From positions 26,352 through 90,351 of IMG/VR virus record IMGVR_UViG_3300044986_000731: a DNA stretch of 64,000 bases. The stretch is one strand, 5' to 3'. Below are positions 15,259 through 26,600 of the stretch, in pieces. This DNA is from a virus. The first letter of the stretch is position 1, and every line of letters begins with the position of its first letter. The notes under the pieces are model-generated. The model was not told the DNA's origin, made no database searches, and saw nothing but the letters and a program-made list of their open reading frames with translations. The position numbers and the translations under genes are program-made.

Positions 15259-15424
15259 GCCCTCGCGAGTCGCGAACTTTACGTGCGAAAGCCCTCTCGC
15301 GAGAATGAATGAGCGGGCCTACTCCCGGGGAGTGTCGCGTTTGTGCGCGAACGCAAACGCAAGCCCGAGCGTGCGTCGTTCCGTGAGCGCCCGCAGAATT
15401 TTGGACCGGGGTTTTCCGGCAAAA

Positions 15425-15889
15425 ATGGGCAGAACTCCCGCCCCGACCTCGCTCAAGGTTCTCCGGGGCAATCCGGGTCAGCGACCGCTGAACGCCGAGG
15501 AGCCAATTCCGCCCCCGGCCGACCCGAACCCACCCTCGAACCTCGCCGGCGTCGCTCTTGAGAAGTGGGACGAGATGGTCGACCTGCTCTCGAAGATGGG
15601 CGTGTTCACTGCCGCCGATCGGCAGCCGCTCCAGCGGTACTGCCTCATGTACGAGCAGTGGCTCGCGCTCGAAGCGCACTGCCGTGAGCATGGTTGGACT
15701 CAGGTGACGCAGTCTGGCTACAGCCAGATCACCGCCGAGGCCACGCTCATCAAATCTCTTCGGGCCGACATGCTCGCGATCGAGCGACAGTTCGGCATGA
15801 CACCCGCCGCACGTTCCTCGATCAAGGCTCCCGGTGCCTCTGCCCCCGAAAATCCTCTTGCCGCGTATATCTCGCGACGAGGCGGTTGA
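15425..15889 (+). CDS. terS: Terminase small subunit, P27 family
   Basis: 154 residues from ATG 15425. The opening MGRTPAPTSLKVLRGNPGQR and the Pro-rich PPPADPNPPSNL are the hallmark start of P27-type small terminases. They are followed by helices for oligomerisation (KWDEMVDLLSKMGVFTAADRQ) and EATLIKSLRADMLAIERQFGMTPAARS at the end. The frame is open upstream, but that sequence is the non-coding repeat DNA. The protein recognises packaging sites and loads the large subunit; the repeats just upstream are natural candidates for its target. Confidence 0.88.
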   Translation: MGRTPAPTSLKVLRGNPGQRPLNAEEPIPPPADPNPPSNLAGVALEKWDEMVDLLSKMGVFTAADRQPLQRYCLMYEQWLALEAHCREHGWTQVTQSGYSQITAEATLIKSLRADMLAIERQFGMTPAARSSIKAPGASAPENPLAAYISRRGG

Positions 15890-17453
15890 ACAAGGCGAGC
15901 CGTTCTACTTCGACGAGGACAAGGCCGCACACGCGGTCGGGTTCTTCGAGAAGTTCTTGATCCACTCGAAGGGTCGCTTCGCCGGCAAGCCCTTCACGCT
16001 CTTGCCGTGGCAGAGGCACGACGTCATCGAGGAACTCTTCGGCTGGATGAGGGTCGACAACGACCGGAGGAAGTACAGGGTCGGGTACATCGAGGTTCCC
16101 AAAAAAAACGGAAAATCGACCCTCCTCTCCGGCATTGGACTCTACATGCTGATTGCTGACGGCGAGCCGTCGGCCGAGTGCTTCGGGGCGGCGAATTCCC
16201 GCGATCAGGCTGGCATCGTCTACAAGCAGATGAAAGAGTTGGTGCAGGCCAGCCCCTACCTCTCGTCGATGCTGGAGATCGTCGACTCTCGCAAGACCAT
16301 CGCGTGCGTCCCGACGAACTCTTTCTGGCGTGTGATCTCGTCTGACGCCGGCCGTCAGGAAGGTCTGAATATTCACTCGCTCTGTTATGACGAAATCCAT
16401 CAGAGCCGCGACCGGGCGCTATGGGATGCGGTTCGCTACGGTTCTATCTCCAGAGATCAGGGCCTCGTTCTGGCGATTACCACGGCCGGCGTCGACCGGG
16501 ACTCGATCGGCTACGAGTTGCACTCGCAGGCGATCAAGGTCATGGAAGACCCCTCGTACGATCACCAGTTCTTCGCCTACGTGCGTGCTGCGTCTCAGGA
16601 CGACGACTACCGCAGCCCGGCCGTCTGGAAGGCCGCAAATCCTTCGTTCGGCGTCACGATGGACGAGGAGACGTTCAAGGCAGACGTGCTCGAAGCCGAG
16701 AGGTCCGGCGGCTCGAAACTCGCCGGCTTCCTGCGATACAGGCTCAATATCTGGGTGCACGGCGAGAACAAGTTCGTGAACCTGACCCAGTGGGACAAGT
16801 GCAAGGGCCGGTCCGGCCACCTCGACAAGTCCCGTGTCTGGTACTGCGGACTCGACCTCGCTCAGACGTGGGACGTGAACGCATTCGTCGCCGTCTCGAA
16901 GGCTCACGACGACGTCTACGACTGCCTGTTCAAGTTCTGGATTCCAGCCGATAACGCTCATCAACGCCGCGAGGAAGTGCCGTACGTGCTCTGGGCGAAA
17001 GACGAGTCGACCGGACTCGTGATGACGCCCGGGGACACCTGCGACTACGAATTCATCAAGCGAGACATACTCGCGTTCGCCAAGGAGCGTCAGGTCGCGA
17101 AGGTTCTCTGCGACCCGCACAACGCCCACTACCTCACGCAACAACTTCAGGCCGAGGGCCTGACAGTGCTAGGCTTTTCACAGTCGTTCGCCTCGATGAA
17201 CTCGTCGACGCGAATGCTGGAGACATTGATCAGTCAAGGTCGTCTGAGGACTCAGGACAACCCTGTCATCAACTGGATGGCCGGCAATGCGGTGACGAAG
17301 ACCTCGGCCGAGGGGTACATCAAGATCGTGAAGCCCGCATCTACCAGCCCGGCGAGAGTCGACGGAATGGTCGCGCTCGTGATGGCACTCGCTGGCGCCA
17401 GTGACGCCGAGGCTGCCGCCAAGACTCCAGAGCCGGAGATTCTCGTCCTATGA
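15834..17453 (+). CDS. terL: Terminase large subunit
   Basis: 539 residues from GTG 15834, overlapping terS by 56 bases; no later start is available. The ATPase domain has YIEVPKKNGKST (Walker A with Lys94) and LCYDEIHQ (Walker B). The nuclease domain follows, with YCGLDLAQTWDVNAFV as the first acidic strand and acidic or His residues at VLCDPHNAHYL. This pairing is typical of Terminase_1-type (HK97-like) packaging motors. The gene ends with an ATGA overlap into the portal gene. A run of eight A lies inside the Walker A codons. Confidence 0.92.
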   Translation: MPLPPKILLPRISRDEAVEQGEPFYFDEDKAAHAVGFFEKFLIHSKGRFAGKPFTLLPWQRHDVIEELFGWMRVDNDRRKYRVGYIEVPKKNGKSTLLSGIGLYMLIADGEPSAECFGAANSRDQAGIVYKQMKELVQASPYLSSMLEIVDSRKTIACVPTNSFWRVISSDAGRQEGLNIHSLCYDEIHQSRDRALWDAVRYGSISRDQGLVLAITTAGVDRDSIGYELHSQAIKVMEDPSYDHQFFAYVRAASQDDDYRSPAVWKAANPSFGVTMDEETFKADVLEAERSGGSKLAGFLRYRLNIWVHGENKFVNLTQWDKCKGRSGHLDKSRVWYCGLDLAQTWDVNAFVAVSKAHDDVYDCLFKFWIPADNAHQRREEVPYVLWAKDESTGLVMTPGDTCDYEFIKRDILAFAKERQVAKVLCDPHNAHYLTQQLQAEGLTVLGFSQSFASMNSSTRMLETLISQGRLRTQDNPVINWMAGNAVTKTSAEGYIKIVKPASTSPARVDGMVALVMALAGASDAEAAAKTPEPEILVL

Positions 17454-20400
17454 GCGAAGAGCGAGTTCTCTCTGACGTAGTCTGGACACCGGAACGCGGC
17501 TCTGCCGACCAGCCCGAAGTGCGGTCGATGTATTGGAACAACCTGCTCTTCGGCGACGACGGCTTCAACGGCCGGACCCAGACATCTGCGGATATCAGGA
17601 TCACGCCCGACACGGCCCTTCAGAGCACTGTCGTGCTCGCTGCGTGTCGCATCCTCGCCGAGTCGATCGCGAGCATGCCTCTCCACGTCTACCGCAGGAC
17701 GAAGGACGGCTACCGCGAGATCGCGAGCGACGTGCCGCTCTACAAGGTTCTCTCGTTTGCGCCCAACGAGTGGCAGACGAAGTTCGAGTTCTTCGAGCAG
17801 ATGGTGATGAACCTCACCCTGTGGGGTAACTCATACAGCCGCATTCGCTCGGGCAGGTACGGAGCCGTCTCGGCTCTCGACAACTTCCACCCGTCGAACA
17901 TGGAAGTTGAGCGTCTTGAGAACGGCCGACTGCGGTACTCGTACATGAACCCTGAGACCGGGCGAGTCGAGAGGTACTCGCAAGACGACATCATGCACGT
18001 CCGGTGGACGCCCGAGCCGAACGGCATCAAGGGCATGGTGCCTGTCGAGATCGCGAGAGAAGCGATCGCGCTGGCTCGTGCGTGCGAGATTCACGCCGGC
18101 CGGTTCTGGGCGAACTCAGCACGCCCGGGGATCGTGCTCCAGACGGACAGTTCTCTCTCGCCGGAGGCTGCCGAGAGGCTCCGCGACAACTGGGAGCGGA
18201 TTCATAGGGGAGTCGATCGAGCGAGCCGCACAGCGATCCTCACGAATGGACTCCGCGTCGAGCAGGTCGGATTCAACGCCGAGCAGTCCCAGTACGAGTC
18301 GACACGCCGCTTTCAGAGTGAGGAGATCGCGAGAGTCTACAGGTTGCCGCTCTCGCTCATTCAGGGCCAGTCCTCCGGAAGCATCGAGGAGAACGGTCAA
18401 GAGTTCGTCACCTACACGCTCGTGCCGTGGCTCCGACGCATCGAGTCGGCCATCTCGCGAAGCCTGATCTACAACGACGACGTGTTCTTCGCGGAGTTCG
18501 ACACGAAGGGCCTGATGCGGGGCAACTCAAACGCCCGCGCGGGCTTCTATTCGACGATGATCAACCTCGGCTTGATGACTCACAACGAATGCCGTCGCGC
18601 CGAGAACCTTCCACCCATCGGAGAGATCGGCGACCACCACCTCGTCGCGATGAATCTCCAGCCGCTCGAAGCGGCGACGAAGCCGAAGGAGCCGCCGCCG
18701 GGGATGCCGGGGATGCCGGGGCCACCGCCGGAGGCTGCCGGAGGCGTGCCGAGCCTGCCCGGGGTCAAGACTGGCAAGACTCCGACCGAGTCCGAGCAGG
18801 GCGAGGCCTCCGAGAAGAAGCCGGACGAGCCGCTCGTCGAGTACGCCGAGGGCAAGTTCGGCCGGGTCAAGCACGTCATGGAGGAAGGCACGCTCGACCT
18901 GAAGTCCGGCGAGAAGATCGAGGTCGAGCCGGGCAAGCCCGTGGCTCTCGTCGTCGACGAGGAGACCGGAGAAGAGGTCGGCGTCGAGGCGTCAAAACTC
19001 AAGCCAGTCGAGGAGAAGCCGGCCGTCGAGGAGAAGCGAGGCCTCACGCCACAGAGCGAGGCCCTGTACAAGTCGCAGGAAGAGATCGCGAGGAAGCACG
19101 GTCGGTGGAAGCAGGCCGACGCACACTACGTGCCACGCTCGCCGTTTGCCACCAAGGGCATGGTGTGCCGCAACTGCGTCTACTACGAGGACGGCGGCGC
19201 GTGCGAGATCGTCAAGGGTGGCATCAACCCGGACGGCATCTGCAAACTCTGGGTGATCCCGAGCGAGAAACTCGTCGAGACGCGATCGCCGGAGGAGGAG
19301 GCCCGCTCCGCCGACTGCGGTCGAGACGAGGGCGGCAGGTTCGGCTCTGGAAACAAATGCCAAGAGGACGGCAGCGGAGGTGGAGGCTCCGGGGGAGGAA
19401 TGTCGTCGCCGGCCGGCGGCGAGCCAGACAAGGTGTACGGGAGCGTATCCCCGGACGTGAAACTTCCGCCGCCTGTCCGCACGATCGACGCCGAGGCGTT
19501 GCTCGAACAAATCTCGAAGAACCCGAACGGATTCACGCTCGACCCGTACTCGGCTGAGTCTCCGTCCGACGGAATCATGGTGAGCGAGTTCAAAAACGAC
19601 TCGCGTCGCTCGGTGAAACTCAGTGCCAAGGACATCGTCACTAAGGAAGGGCGAGACTCGTTCGCAAACTGGCTGAAGTCAAACTCGGACGTGCTTCAGG
19701 GCTTCGAGGGCGAGCGGTTCGTCGGAGGGTGGAGAGCGGGCGACGACTTCTACATCGACATCAGCACTCGGTTCTCGCCGGAAGAGGCGGAGCGAGCACT
19801 GGAGGTCGGACGCGACTCGGGCCAGTTGGCTGTGTTCAACTTGGGCACGCTCAAGGAAACGTGGGTGCAGTACGACTCGGGCGACGACAGGAAGCCTCCT
19901 GAGTGGGACCGGGCGTTCGCACGCGCGAGGAAGGACGCTCAGGTCGATCAGGTCTACGGCGACGCTCCCGATCTTCAGGATGAGGACATCGCTGCCGACC
20001 TCTCGAAGCACGGCAAAAAGACCGTTCGGGCGTATAATCTCGCCGAGGAGACAGAGAATGGAACAGCCGCAGCGGTTCGACGTGCCGGCGAAGAAGAAGA
20101 GCCTGTTGGAGACGTACCGCGCGATGCGGACGTACTTCGAGAAGGTCGCGGAGAGCCAAGGCAAGACTCTCGATCCGTCGTGGTACGAGGACGGGCCGGA
20201 CCAGATGCCGCAACTGTACGAGGATCAGACGCCGCAAGACGGCTGATCGAGAACGCCGAGGCCGCATACCGAGCGGCGTTCGGCAGCACGCCCTTCCCTC
20301 GCGTGGAGTTCCGCGACATCGGCGACGCATACGCCTACTACTCGCCAGAAGACGACACGCTCTACGTGTCACCTGACGCAGGCGAGCCAGACGACTCAGA

Positions 20401-20656
20401 CGGCTGGACGTCGAGCGGCAACCCCCTGCTCCACGAGGCATGCCACCGCATCCACCGCACATCCGACGCCGACTCTTATCGAGACTCCGAGAGCGTCACG
20501 TTCACGCCCGAGCAGCGTGAACTGATCGAGGCCGAGGTCTCTCGGTACGCGGCAGTCAACGCCCGCGAGTTCATCGCGGAATACATCGCAGGACAGTTGT
20601 CTGGAAAGATTTACTCTCCTGATATCACAGCGATCGCAAGGTCGATCTGGCGATGA
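17450..20656 (+). CDS. Portal protein with long C-terminal extension (Cys cluster, CX13C tag, metallopeptidase-like domain)
   Basis: 1068 residues, far beyond the usual 400-500. Residues about 1-400 are an HK97-type portal (DTALQSTVVLAACRILAESI, PNEWQTKFEFFEQMV, and MINLGLMTHNECRRAENLPP at the end). A Pro-rich linker follows, then an acidic helix. A cluster C573-x2-C576-x8-C585-x12-C598 fits HiPIP-like spacing. The CX13C tag is at 623-637. A beta-rich module (FVGGWRAGDDFYIDISTRF) follows. The last 130 residues form a zincin-like domain with HEACH at 995-999 and Glu1044 in REFIAEY. Residues about 870-932 overprint another gene and read poorly in this frame. Confidence 0.88.
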   Translation: MSEERVLSDVVWTPERGSADQPEVRSMYWNNLLFGDDGFNGRTQTSADIRITPDTALQSTVVLAACRILAESIASMPLHVYRRTKDGYREIASDVPLYKVLSFAPNEWQTKFEFFEQMVMNLTLWGNSYSRIRSGRYGAVSALDNFHPSNMEVERLENGRLRYSYMNPETGRVERYSQDDIMHVRWTPEPNGIKGMVPVEIAREAIALARACEIHAGRFWANSARPGIVLQTDSSLSPEAAERLRDNWERIHRGVDRASRTAILTNGLRVEQVGFNAEQSQYESTRRFQSEEIARVYRLPLSLIQGQSSGSIEENGQEFVTYTLVPWLRRIESAISRSLIYNDDVFFAEFDTKGLMRGNSNARAGFYSTMINLGLMTHNECRRAENLPPIGEIGDHHLVAMNLQPLEAATKPKEPPPGMPGMPGPPPEAAGGVPSLPGVKTGKTPTESEQGEASEKKPDEPLVEYAEGKFGRVKHVMEEGTLDLKSGEKIEVEPGKPVALVVDEETGEEVGVEASKLKPVEEKPAVEEKRGLTPQSEALYKSQEEIARKHGRWKQADAHYVPRSPFATKGMVCRNCVYYEDGGACEIVKGGINPDGICKLWVIPSEKLVETRSPEEEARSADCGRDEGGRFGSGNKCQEDGSGGGGSGGGMSSPAGGEPDKVYGSVSPDVKLPPPVRTIDAEALLEQISKNPNGFTLDPYSAESPSDGIMVSEFKNDSRRSVKLSAKDIVTKEGRDSFANWLKSNSDVLQGFEGERFVGGWRAGDDFYIDISTRFSPEEAERALEVGRDSGQLAVFNLGTLKETWVQYDSGDDRKPPEWDRAFARARKDAQVDQVYGDAPDLQDEDIAADLSKHGKKTVRAYNLAEETENGTAAAVRRAGEEEEPVGDVPRDADVLREGRGEPRQDSRSVVVRGRAGPDAATVRGSDAARRLIENAEAAYRAAFGSTPFPRVEFRDIGDAYAYYSPEDDTLYVSPDAGEPDDSDGWTSSGNPLLHEACHRIHRTSDADSYRDSESVTFTPEQRELIEAEVSRYAAVNAREFIAEYIAGQLSGKIYSPDITAIARSIWR
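20058..20246 (+). CDS. Small gene nested in another frame of the portal gene, 62 aa
   Basis: ATG 20058 follows GAGGAG with 7-base spacing. The product begins MEQPQRFDVPAKKKSLLETY and contains YFEKVAESQGKTLDPSWYED, a plausible helical protein. Its codons have mostly G or C at position three, while the portal frame over the same bases does not and gives a low-quality Arg/Glu/Gly linker. Its stop overlaps CTGA, after which the portal frame regains sense as the metallopeptidase domain. Function is unknown. It could be a real independent small protein, or the sign of a former gene boundary. Confidence 0.65.
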   Translation: MEQPQRFDVPAKKKSLLETYRAMRTYFEKVAESQGKTLDPSWYEDGPDQMPQLYEDQTPQDG

Positions 20657-23600
20657 TTTTCCTAGAGAAGAAATACTCGGCTGCCGAGTATCGCAGTCTC
20701 GTCGAGGCTCGCGGAGACGGGCAGTGCACGGACAGTGATCGCCAAGAAGGCGGCAGGTTCGGCGATGGGAACGACTGCCAGAAGGAAGGAAGCGGTAGCG
20801 GCGATAGTTCCCAGACGAAAACGAAGTCCAAGGCGAAGTCCGGAGGCTCTGATGTCAAGGAGCCTCTCTCGTGGAGTCGCGGAAAGCCTCACATAACTCC
20901 GTTCGAGTCGGTTTCAAGCAACAACCCGACCCGGAGGTCTGAGGACGGAAAGAAGATTGAGTCCACGTCCATCGAAGGCGCCGTTGTCACTCAGGCAATC
21001 GCCGGAAAAGACGAGGTCGACCCAATATCTGTGGGCCGACACCTGCTTTCGGTTCAGGCAGAGCATCGCGGAAGGCCGATCGACACAACTGAAGAACTTC
21101 AGGGCGATGATTTCGAGTACATGGTCTCTGGTGTCGCTGCTCAGGTCGAAGCGGCTATGGCGAGAGGAGTGAGACCTAACTTTTACAGCCCGCAAGATCG
21201 CAAGGCCCAGATGGACGAGTACGCGAAGATTCAGCCTCTCATGCGAGGCGGAAGAACAGCGTCTGGATTTTGCATCGGCGTGGAAGGCCCGAACGGAGAG
21301 TGCGATCCGGGGAGTGATATATCTCCACAGGCTGAGTTCCTTTTCAGGGCCGCACAGGCTCTCACATCGCCAGAAGCAAACCCGTTCGAGAACATGCTCC
21401 GGGCGGACAAGGTATTGACTGCTTTCTTTGAGCAGCCGGACCCGGATAAAGCGAAACTTGGACTCGGACTGAGTATGCCCGGAGCCGGTGCCGGCGAGGC
21501 GATCAAAAACTTCTCTCGACTGCAAAAGATCATCGACAGGGTAGGGCTTGATGAGGCAAGGCGGCTTTTCTCCGAGCCGCCTCTCAGGGCCGGAGACTTC
21601 GAGAGATACTTTCTGGACAGGATACCGGGGACTGAGGGGGATCGTTACAAGGCAAACGACTACGCCGTCGACGAGGTCGTTCCTCTGTTCAGCATCTTTG
21701 GCCCGAAGGTTGGGCCTTTCTTCGCGAACAACACAGGAGACCTCGATGCGCTAACTGCGGACATCTGGTTCACTCGAACATGGGGAAGACTCTCCGGCGA
21801 GTTGATCGAGCAGACAAAGCCGTCGCTGGCAAAGACTCACGCTTCAAAACTCATGTCGATGACGTCAGAAGTTCCAAGAAAGGAACTCTCCGCAATAGGC
21901 GTGGACGGCAGGCAGTTCAGGACTGCCATCTCAGGAATGAAAAAGAGCGGCGTCATTCCGCAGACTGTGATTTCTTGGGCAGAGAAAAGAATCAAGCAGT
22001 ACTCAAAGGACGGGTTCCCGAGTCCGGAGAAAAAAACAGGAACGCAGGAGCGGTACGAACTCGACAGGCTTGCTATAGCAATCTCCAAAAATCAAACGAG
22101 AGTTCTCAAGACCCCAACAACAACCGTCATGCGGTCAAACATGATCCGCGTGATGAAGGAGGCGTCCGCTCGCACGGGAGTCCCCGTCGCGTACATGCAG
22201 GACATCCTGTGGCAAGACGAACAGGACGCTTGGGGGTCGCTCGGCTCTCGCACGACGACAACGCCGGGCGAACCGTCGCTTTACTCGGATGTGATCCGCA
22301 AGATCGTCGAGAACCCCCAGTACCGCGAAAAGCGACGAGCAAACAAGCGATCGACTGACGACGTCGGCGAGCCGCAGGAGTACGAGTACCTCACTGACCA
22401 GAAGGGTGGACTGGAGCAGTCGCTGTACGAGGCGTTTATTCAGAACTTGAGCGACGACGAGTTCGCAGACCTCGCCATCGACCTGCTTACTCGCAATGCC
22501 GAGAAGAACGACGAGCAGAGAAACTTCGCAGCCCTCGACGTCGAGCAACGCGCCGGCCTCGACTGCGGTCGGCAAGAAGGCGGCAGGTTCGGCCCGAAGA
22601 ACATGTGCGCCGCAGATGACGGCGGCGCGAACGTGACTGGTGGCGGAGCGACAGCAACAGCACCGACAGCACCGAGCACGAGATGGCAGTCCAGCAATCG
22701 CGGCATCGTCAAGTGGTCTGGCAGCAGCCTCGCGAAGGACAGCCCGATTAGCGGAGGCGAGAAACTCCGCTCTGTCGAGATCAGGAGGCCGAAGGAACTC
22801 GCCAAGGCGATGGGTGACGTCCTTCCTGAGTCAGCGACGCTAGACGACGTCGTGACGATCGGCGGTGGTGCCGTGCGAGGGTCTGACCTGATGGTCACTG
22901 GCGTCGGAGACACGATCTCCACGCAGATGACTACGCCCGTCGATCCTTCGGAGCCTGAAGGCTGGAGGGTGTACTCCGACGTGCACATGTCAGGCGCAGA
23001 CGGCGTGATCACCGCCGTCGATTACGGACTCCTCGAAATCTATCCGCCCGGAGCAGACGGCGATGATCCGTTCTATGACCCGCCGTCGCCGGACGACGCG
23101 GTCGTCAGTCGCATCACATCCATGATGATGGAGAGAATGACCGACTCGCTGATGACAGCAGAGAGGCTCGGTGCAGAGCAAGCAACGACGACGGCCATCG
23201 GGGATGGGCACTCTGACGCCCAGTGGAAGGGGTACCGACTCTGGCCGCAGTTCGGGTTCGACGGCCCGATCACTCCACGCACGGTGAGCATGATCGAGGA
23301 CGAGCCGGACCTGACGTTCCTCTCGGACGAAGCCAGAGACAAGTGGGACGCTGGCGAGCAACTCACAGTGCAGGACATCATCGCAACGCGAGAGGGCCGG
23401 CTCTGGTGGGACGAGAATGGATCGTCCACCGATATGTCATTCGACTTCAGCGACAAGTCATCGAAGGGCTACCGGCAGTTCGAGCGGATGAAGCGGCTCC
23501 TGCCGAAACTTCGCGAGCGAAACAAGAGCCGGAGTTGGATCGAGGCGTCCGAGTCTCGCAACTGCGCGAGAGAGGCGACCGGGCAGTTCGCCGACGGCAA

Positions 23601-26600
23601 CGAATGCCAAGAGAAGGGCACCGGGACTGCCGAGTCGCAAGACTCGTGGCGGGAAGATGGCGGCACCGTCCTGTGGGACAGCGAGCGGCCTCCTGTTCGA
23701 GGCGAACTCGCCTCGCTGGAGGTGCAGGGCGGAAGAGACGTGGCGAAGGCGATGGAGTCGGTCGGCGTCGACTCTCTCGATAAGGTCGTCTCGCTCGGAG
23801 GCGGCACGGCGAGAGGCGCCGAGGTCCGCGTCTCTGCGTACGGCACGCACACCGTAGCCGTGTCCACGCGAATTCCAATCGACCCGCAGGCCCCGCAGAG
23901 CGACGACCCGTACGAAGGTGCGGTGACATCCAGCGTGATGATCTCTCGCGGAAGGGACGGCAAGTCCACCCTGCACTACGGCAGCCTCTACACACCCATG
24001 TCGGTGTCGTCGGCCTCCGCCACGAAAGAGGACCGGCTTCGCATCGCGAGCCTGCTCAAGGAGCACTTCCTCGAATCGCTCTCGACCGCCGAGGCCGTTG
24101 GCATCTCGTCTGCGGACATGGCAGCAGCCGGAGACGCCGAGGACAAGTATTTGCAGGGCTACCGGCTCTGGCCTCAGTTCGGCTTCGACGGCGAGGTGCC
24201 GAATCTCTCGGAGGTGCCAGACGAGATCGTGCTCAGGGCAGCAGGCATCGACATCCCACCCGCAGGCTCAACTCGAATCCCTCATGCGACCGTGATCCGC
24301 AGCCTCCGCAGCCGCGTCAGGAGCCTCACGGTGCAGCAACTCATCTCAGTCCGCGAGGGCGATCGCTGGTGGGACGAGAACGGCACTGACGTCTCGCTCT
24401 CGCTCGATCTCACGGACAAGACCTCGCTGGGATACAAGCGATATCAGGAAGCAAAGAAGTCCCTCGCCCGCCTGAAGGAACGCAACAAGTCTCGCGATTG
24501 GCTCGATTGGCTCGACGATTTGGAGTCGCGAGACGCCGACTGCGGACGCGACGAGAGCGGGCGTTTCGGCACCGGCAACGACTGCGGCGCCGGCGACGGG
24601 CAGCCGTCGGCCAAGGAGGACTCCAAGGCCAGAGACGCACGAATCAAGCAGGCGTCAAAATCTCTTCCACAATCAATAGCAGCGACTGACGCAAAGTCTC
24701 TCGGACTCGCCGCTCACAAGCAGTTCTCTCCAGTTGGTGTATCGAAAAATTCAGACAATCTGCCGATCAAATCCGACGACGAACTTCGACGCGCGCTGCG
24801 CGGAATGACCGGACCGAAAGGAAGCCAAGTCCCGCAGCGCGACCTCGTCGGCGCGCATAGAAGGCTCGACAAGGGGCACCCAGTTGATCTCCGCATTGAC
24901 ATCAATGCGTTCGAGGATTTTGACACTTATGCCGTGACTGTGCACGAGCACGCAGGAGGCAAGGGGGTCGGAAAGCCAATTGGGTTTGACTCGCTCGTGC
25001 GGCTGGGAGGTCGGGTTTCGTTCTCGTCTGACGAAAACGTAGCAACAAAAATCGCAATGGGCATCGGGAAGACGCCGATTGCGACTGTCAAGGGAATGTT
25101 CGACCCTTCTCGCGACATACCGAGCGACATCGATTCGTGGACTCCCGTCGGATTTGATCCAAAGAAGGCCGCGTACTTCTACGACAAGAGGACAGGAGAC
25201 GAAGTCACAGGCGGAACAGACGCCGTGAGTGTTGGCAACTCGGTATTCGTCAGAGTCCCAGAGTACGCGAACCCTCCACGCAACGCCGCCCGTCAGTACC
25301 GCAACGCGGGCTTCTGGGGCCTCGAATCTCGCGACGCCGACTGCGGACGCGACGAAGGCGGGCGTTTCGGCTCCGGCAACAAGTGCCAAGAAGACGGCGA
25401 AGGCCCGGCCGCTGAGAAAGTGACGTGGTCTGCCGGCAGCGGCGAGCCGCCGTTCGAGGGCGCTGAGAAAGCAGCGAGCGTCTCGGTGAGCGGCAACAAA
25501 GAAGTGACCGATAGTCTGGATACGCTCGGAGTCGACAAGTCCAGCATCGTCGACCTCGCCGGTGCGGCCGGCGGATCAGTGTTCATTCGCCCGGCCCCGG
25601 ACCTCACCACGAAACTCCCCGGAGGCGTGCTTCCGGTCCTGATCAGTTGGGACCGTCCGTTCGGGGGCGTGGACTACGGCATCGAGGGATCGTCTGCCGT
25701 CGGTAAGAACGACAAAGGCGAGTCGATCCTGTACCACTCCACGGTGACCGTCGATCCACGCGCGAAGGACACGCCGGCGAAGAGGCACGCAGCCGCGACC
25801 GCCTTCTACTCGATGATGAGCGAGAGCGTGCAGGCCGCGAGAAAGGCCGGCATCTCCGAGGTGCGATTCAATGCGTCCGGAAGCAAGGTCGACAAGTCGT
25901 GGAAGGGTTACACGATATGGCCCCGCATGGGCTTCGACGCACCGCTCCCCGCCGACCTCAAGGCGAAACTACCCGAGACTCTCTCGCACGCGAAGAGCCT
26001 CCTCGACCTCCACGCCACGCGAGAGGGCACGCAGTGGTGGAGCGAGAACGGACGCGAGGTCGACGTGAGTTTCCGGCTCGACGACCCTTCGTCGCCGCAG
26101 GCCCGGATCATGTCGCGATTCATCAAGCGATTCTCGACCAACCGCCGAGACATGCCTCTCGGCGCCGGCGACGGCTGGCTCTCTCCGGCCGACCTCGCGA
26201 GGTTCGATGAGTTGTGGGAAGAGATATGGGACGAGGGTGATCTCGACGAGTACGAATTCGCCGAGTCTCGCTCGGCTGATTGCGGGCGAGACGTGGGCGG
26301 TAGGTTTGACCAAGGGAATCAGTGCCAAAGAGGGGCAGGGAAAGTGGCATCCCTCGCCCGGTCTGGTGCGAGCCACGAGGAACTGGTGTCTGCAATCTCT
26401 GAAGCCATCGGAACAAAGCGAGGTTGGTTCAGTGGCCCAGAGAAAGGCGAGTCGTCTCCGTCCGAGGTATGCGCTGCTCTCGGTCTCAACGTGGAGAACG
26501 ACTGGATCGTAGATCAGCAGCACGAAGAGGCGTCGCAGTCCGATAGAGAGGCAATTGCAAGAACGATCGCTGAGTGCTACTCGGCTGTCCAGTCCTCTCC

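Larger units (their letters stand above)
14368..15424. other. 1.06-kb non-coding, repeat-rich region between HNH and terminase genes
   Basis: No convincing gene lies here; the open frames give random-looking Arg/Ala-rich peptides. The stretch contains clustered TGGTCCC/GGGACCA heptamers, a perfect AT-rich palindrome, alternating CA/CG runs near 14810-14828, several GCGCGGCAG hairpin arms and three copies of a 27-base palindrome. In HK97-like phages the cos site is often between the HNH and terminase genes, and iteron-like repeats can also mark a replication origin. Which of the two applies cannot be decided by reading. Confidence 0.7.

Noticed and set aside
14879-15424. N-terminal extension of the small terminase into the upstream frame
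   Set aside because: The peptide is Arg/Ala-rich and encodes the palindromes (repeated RLQNLQGFAKPS), and ATG 15425 gives the exact family start.
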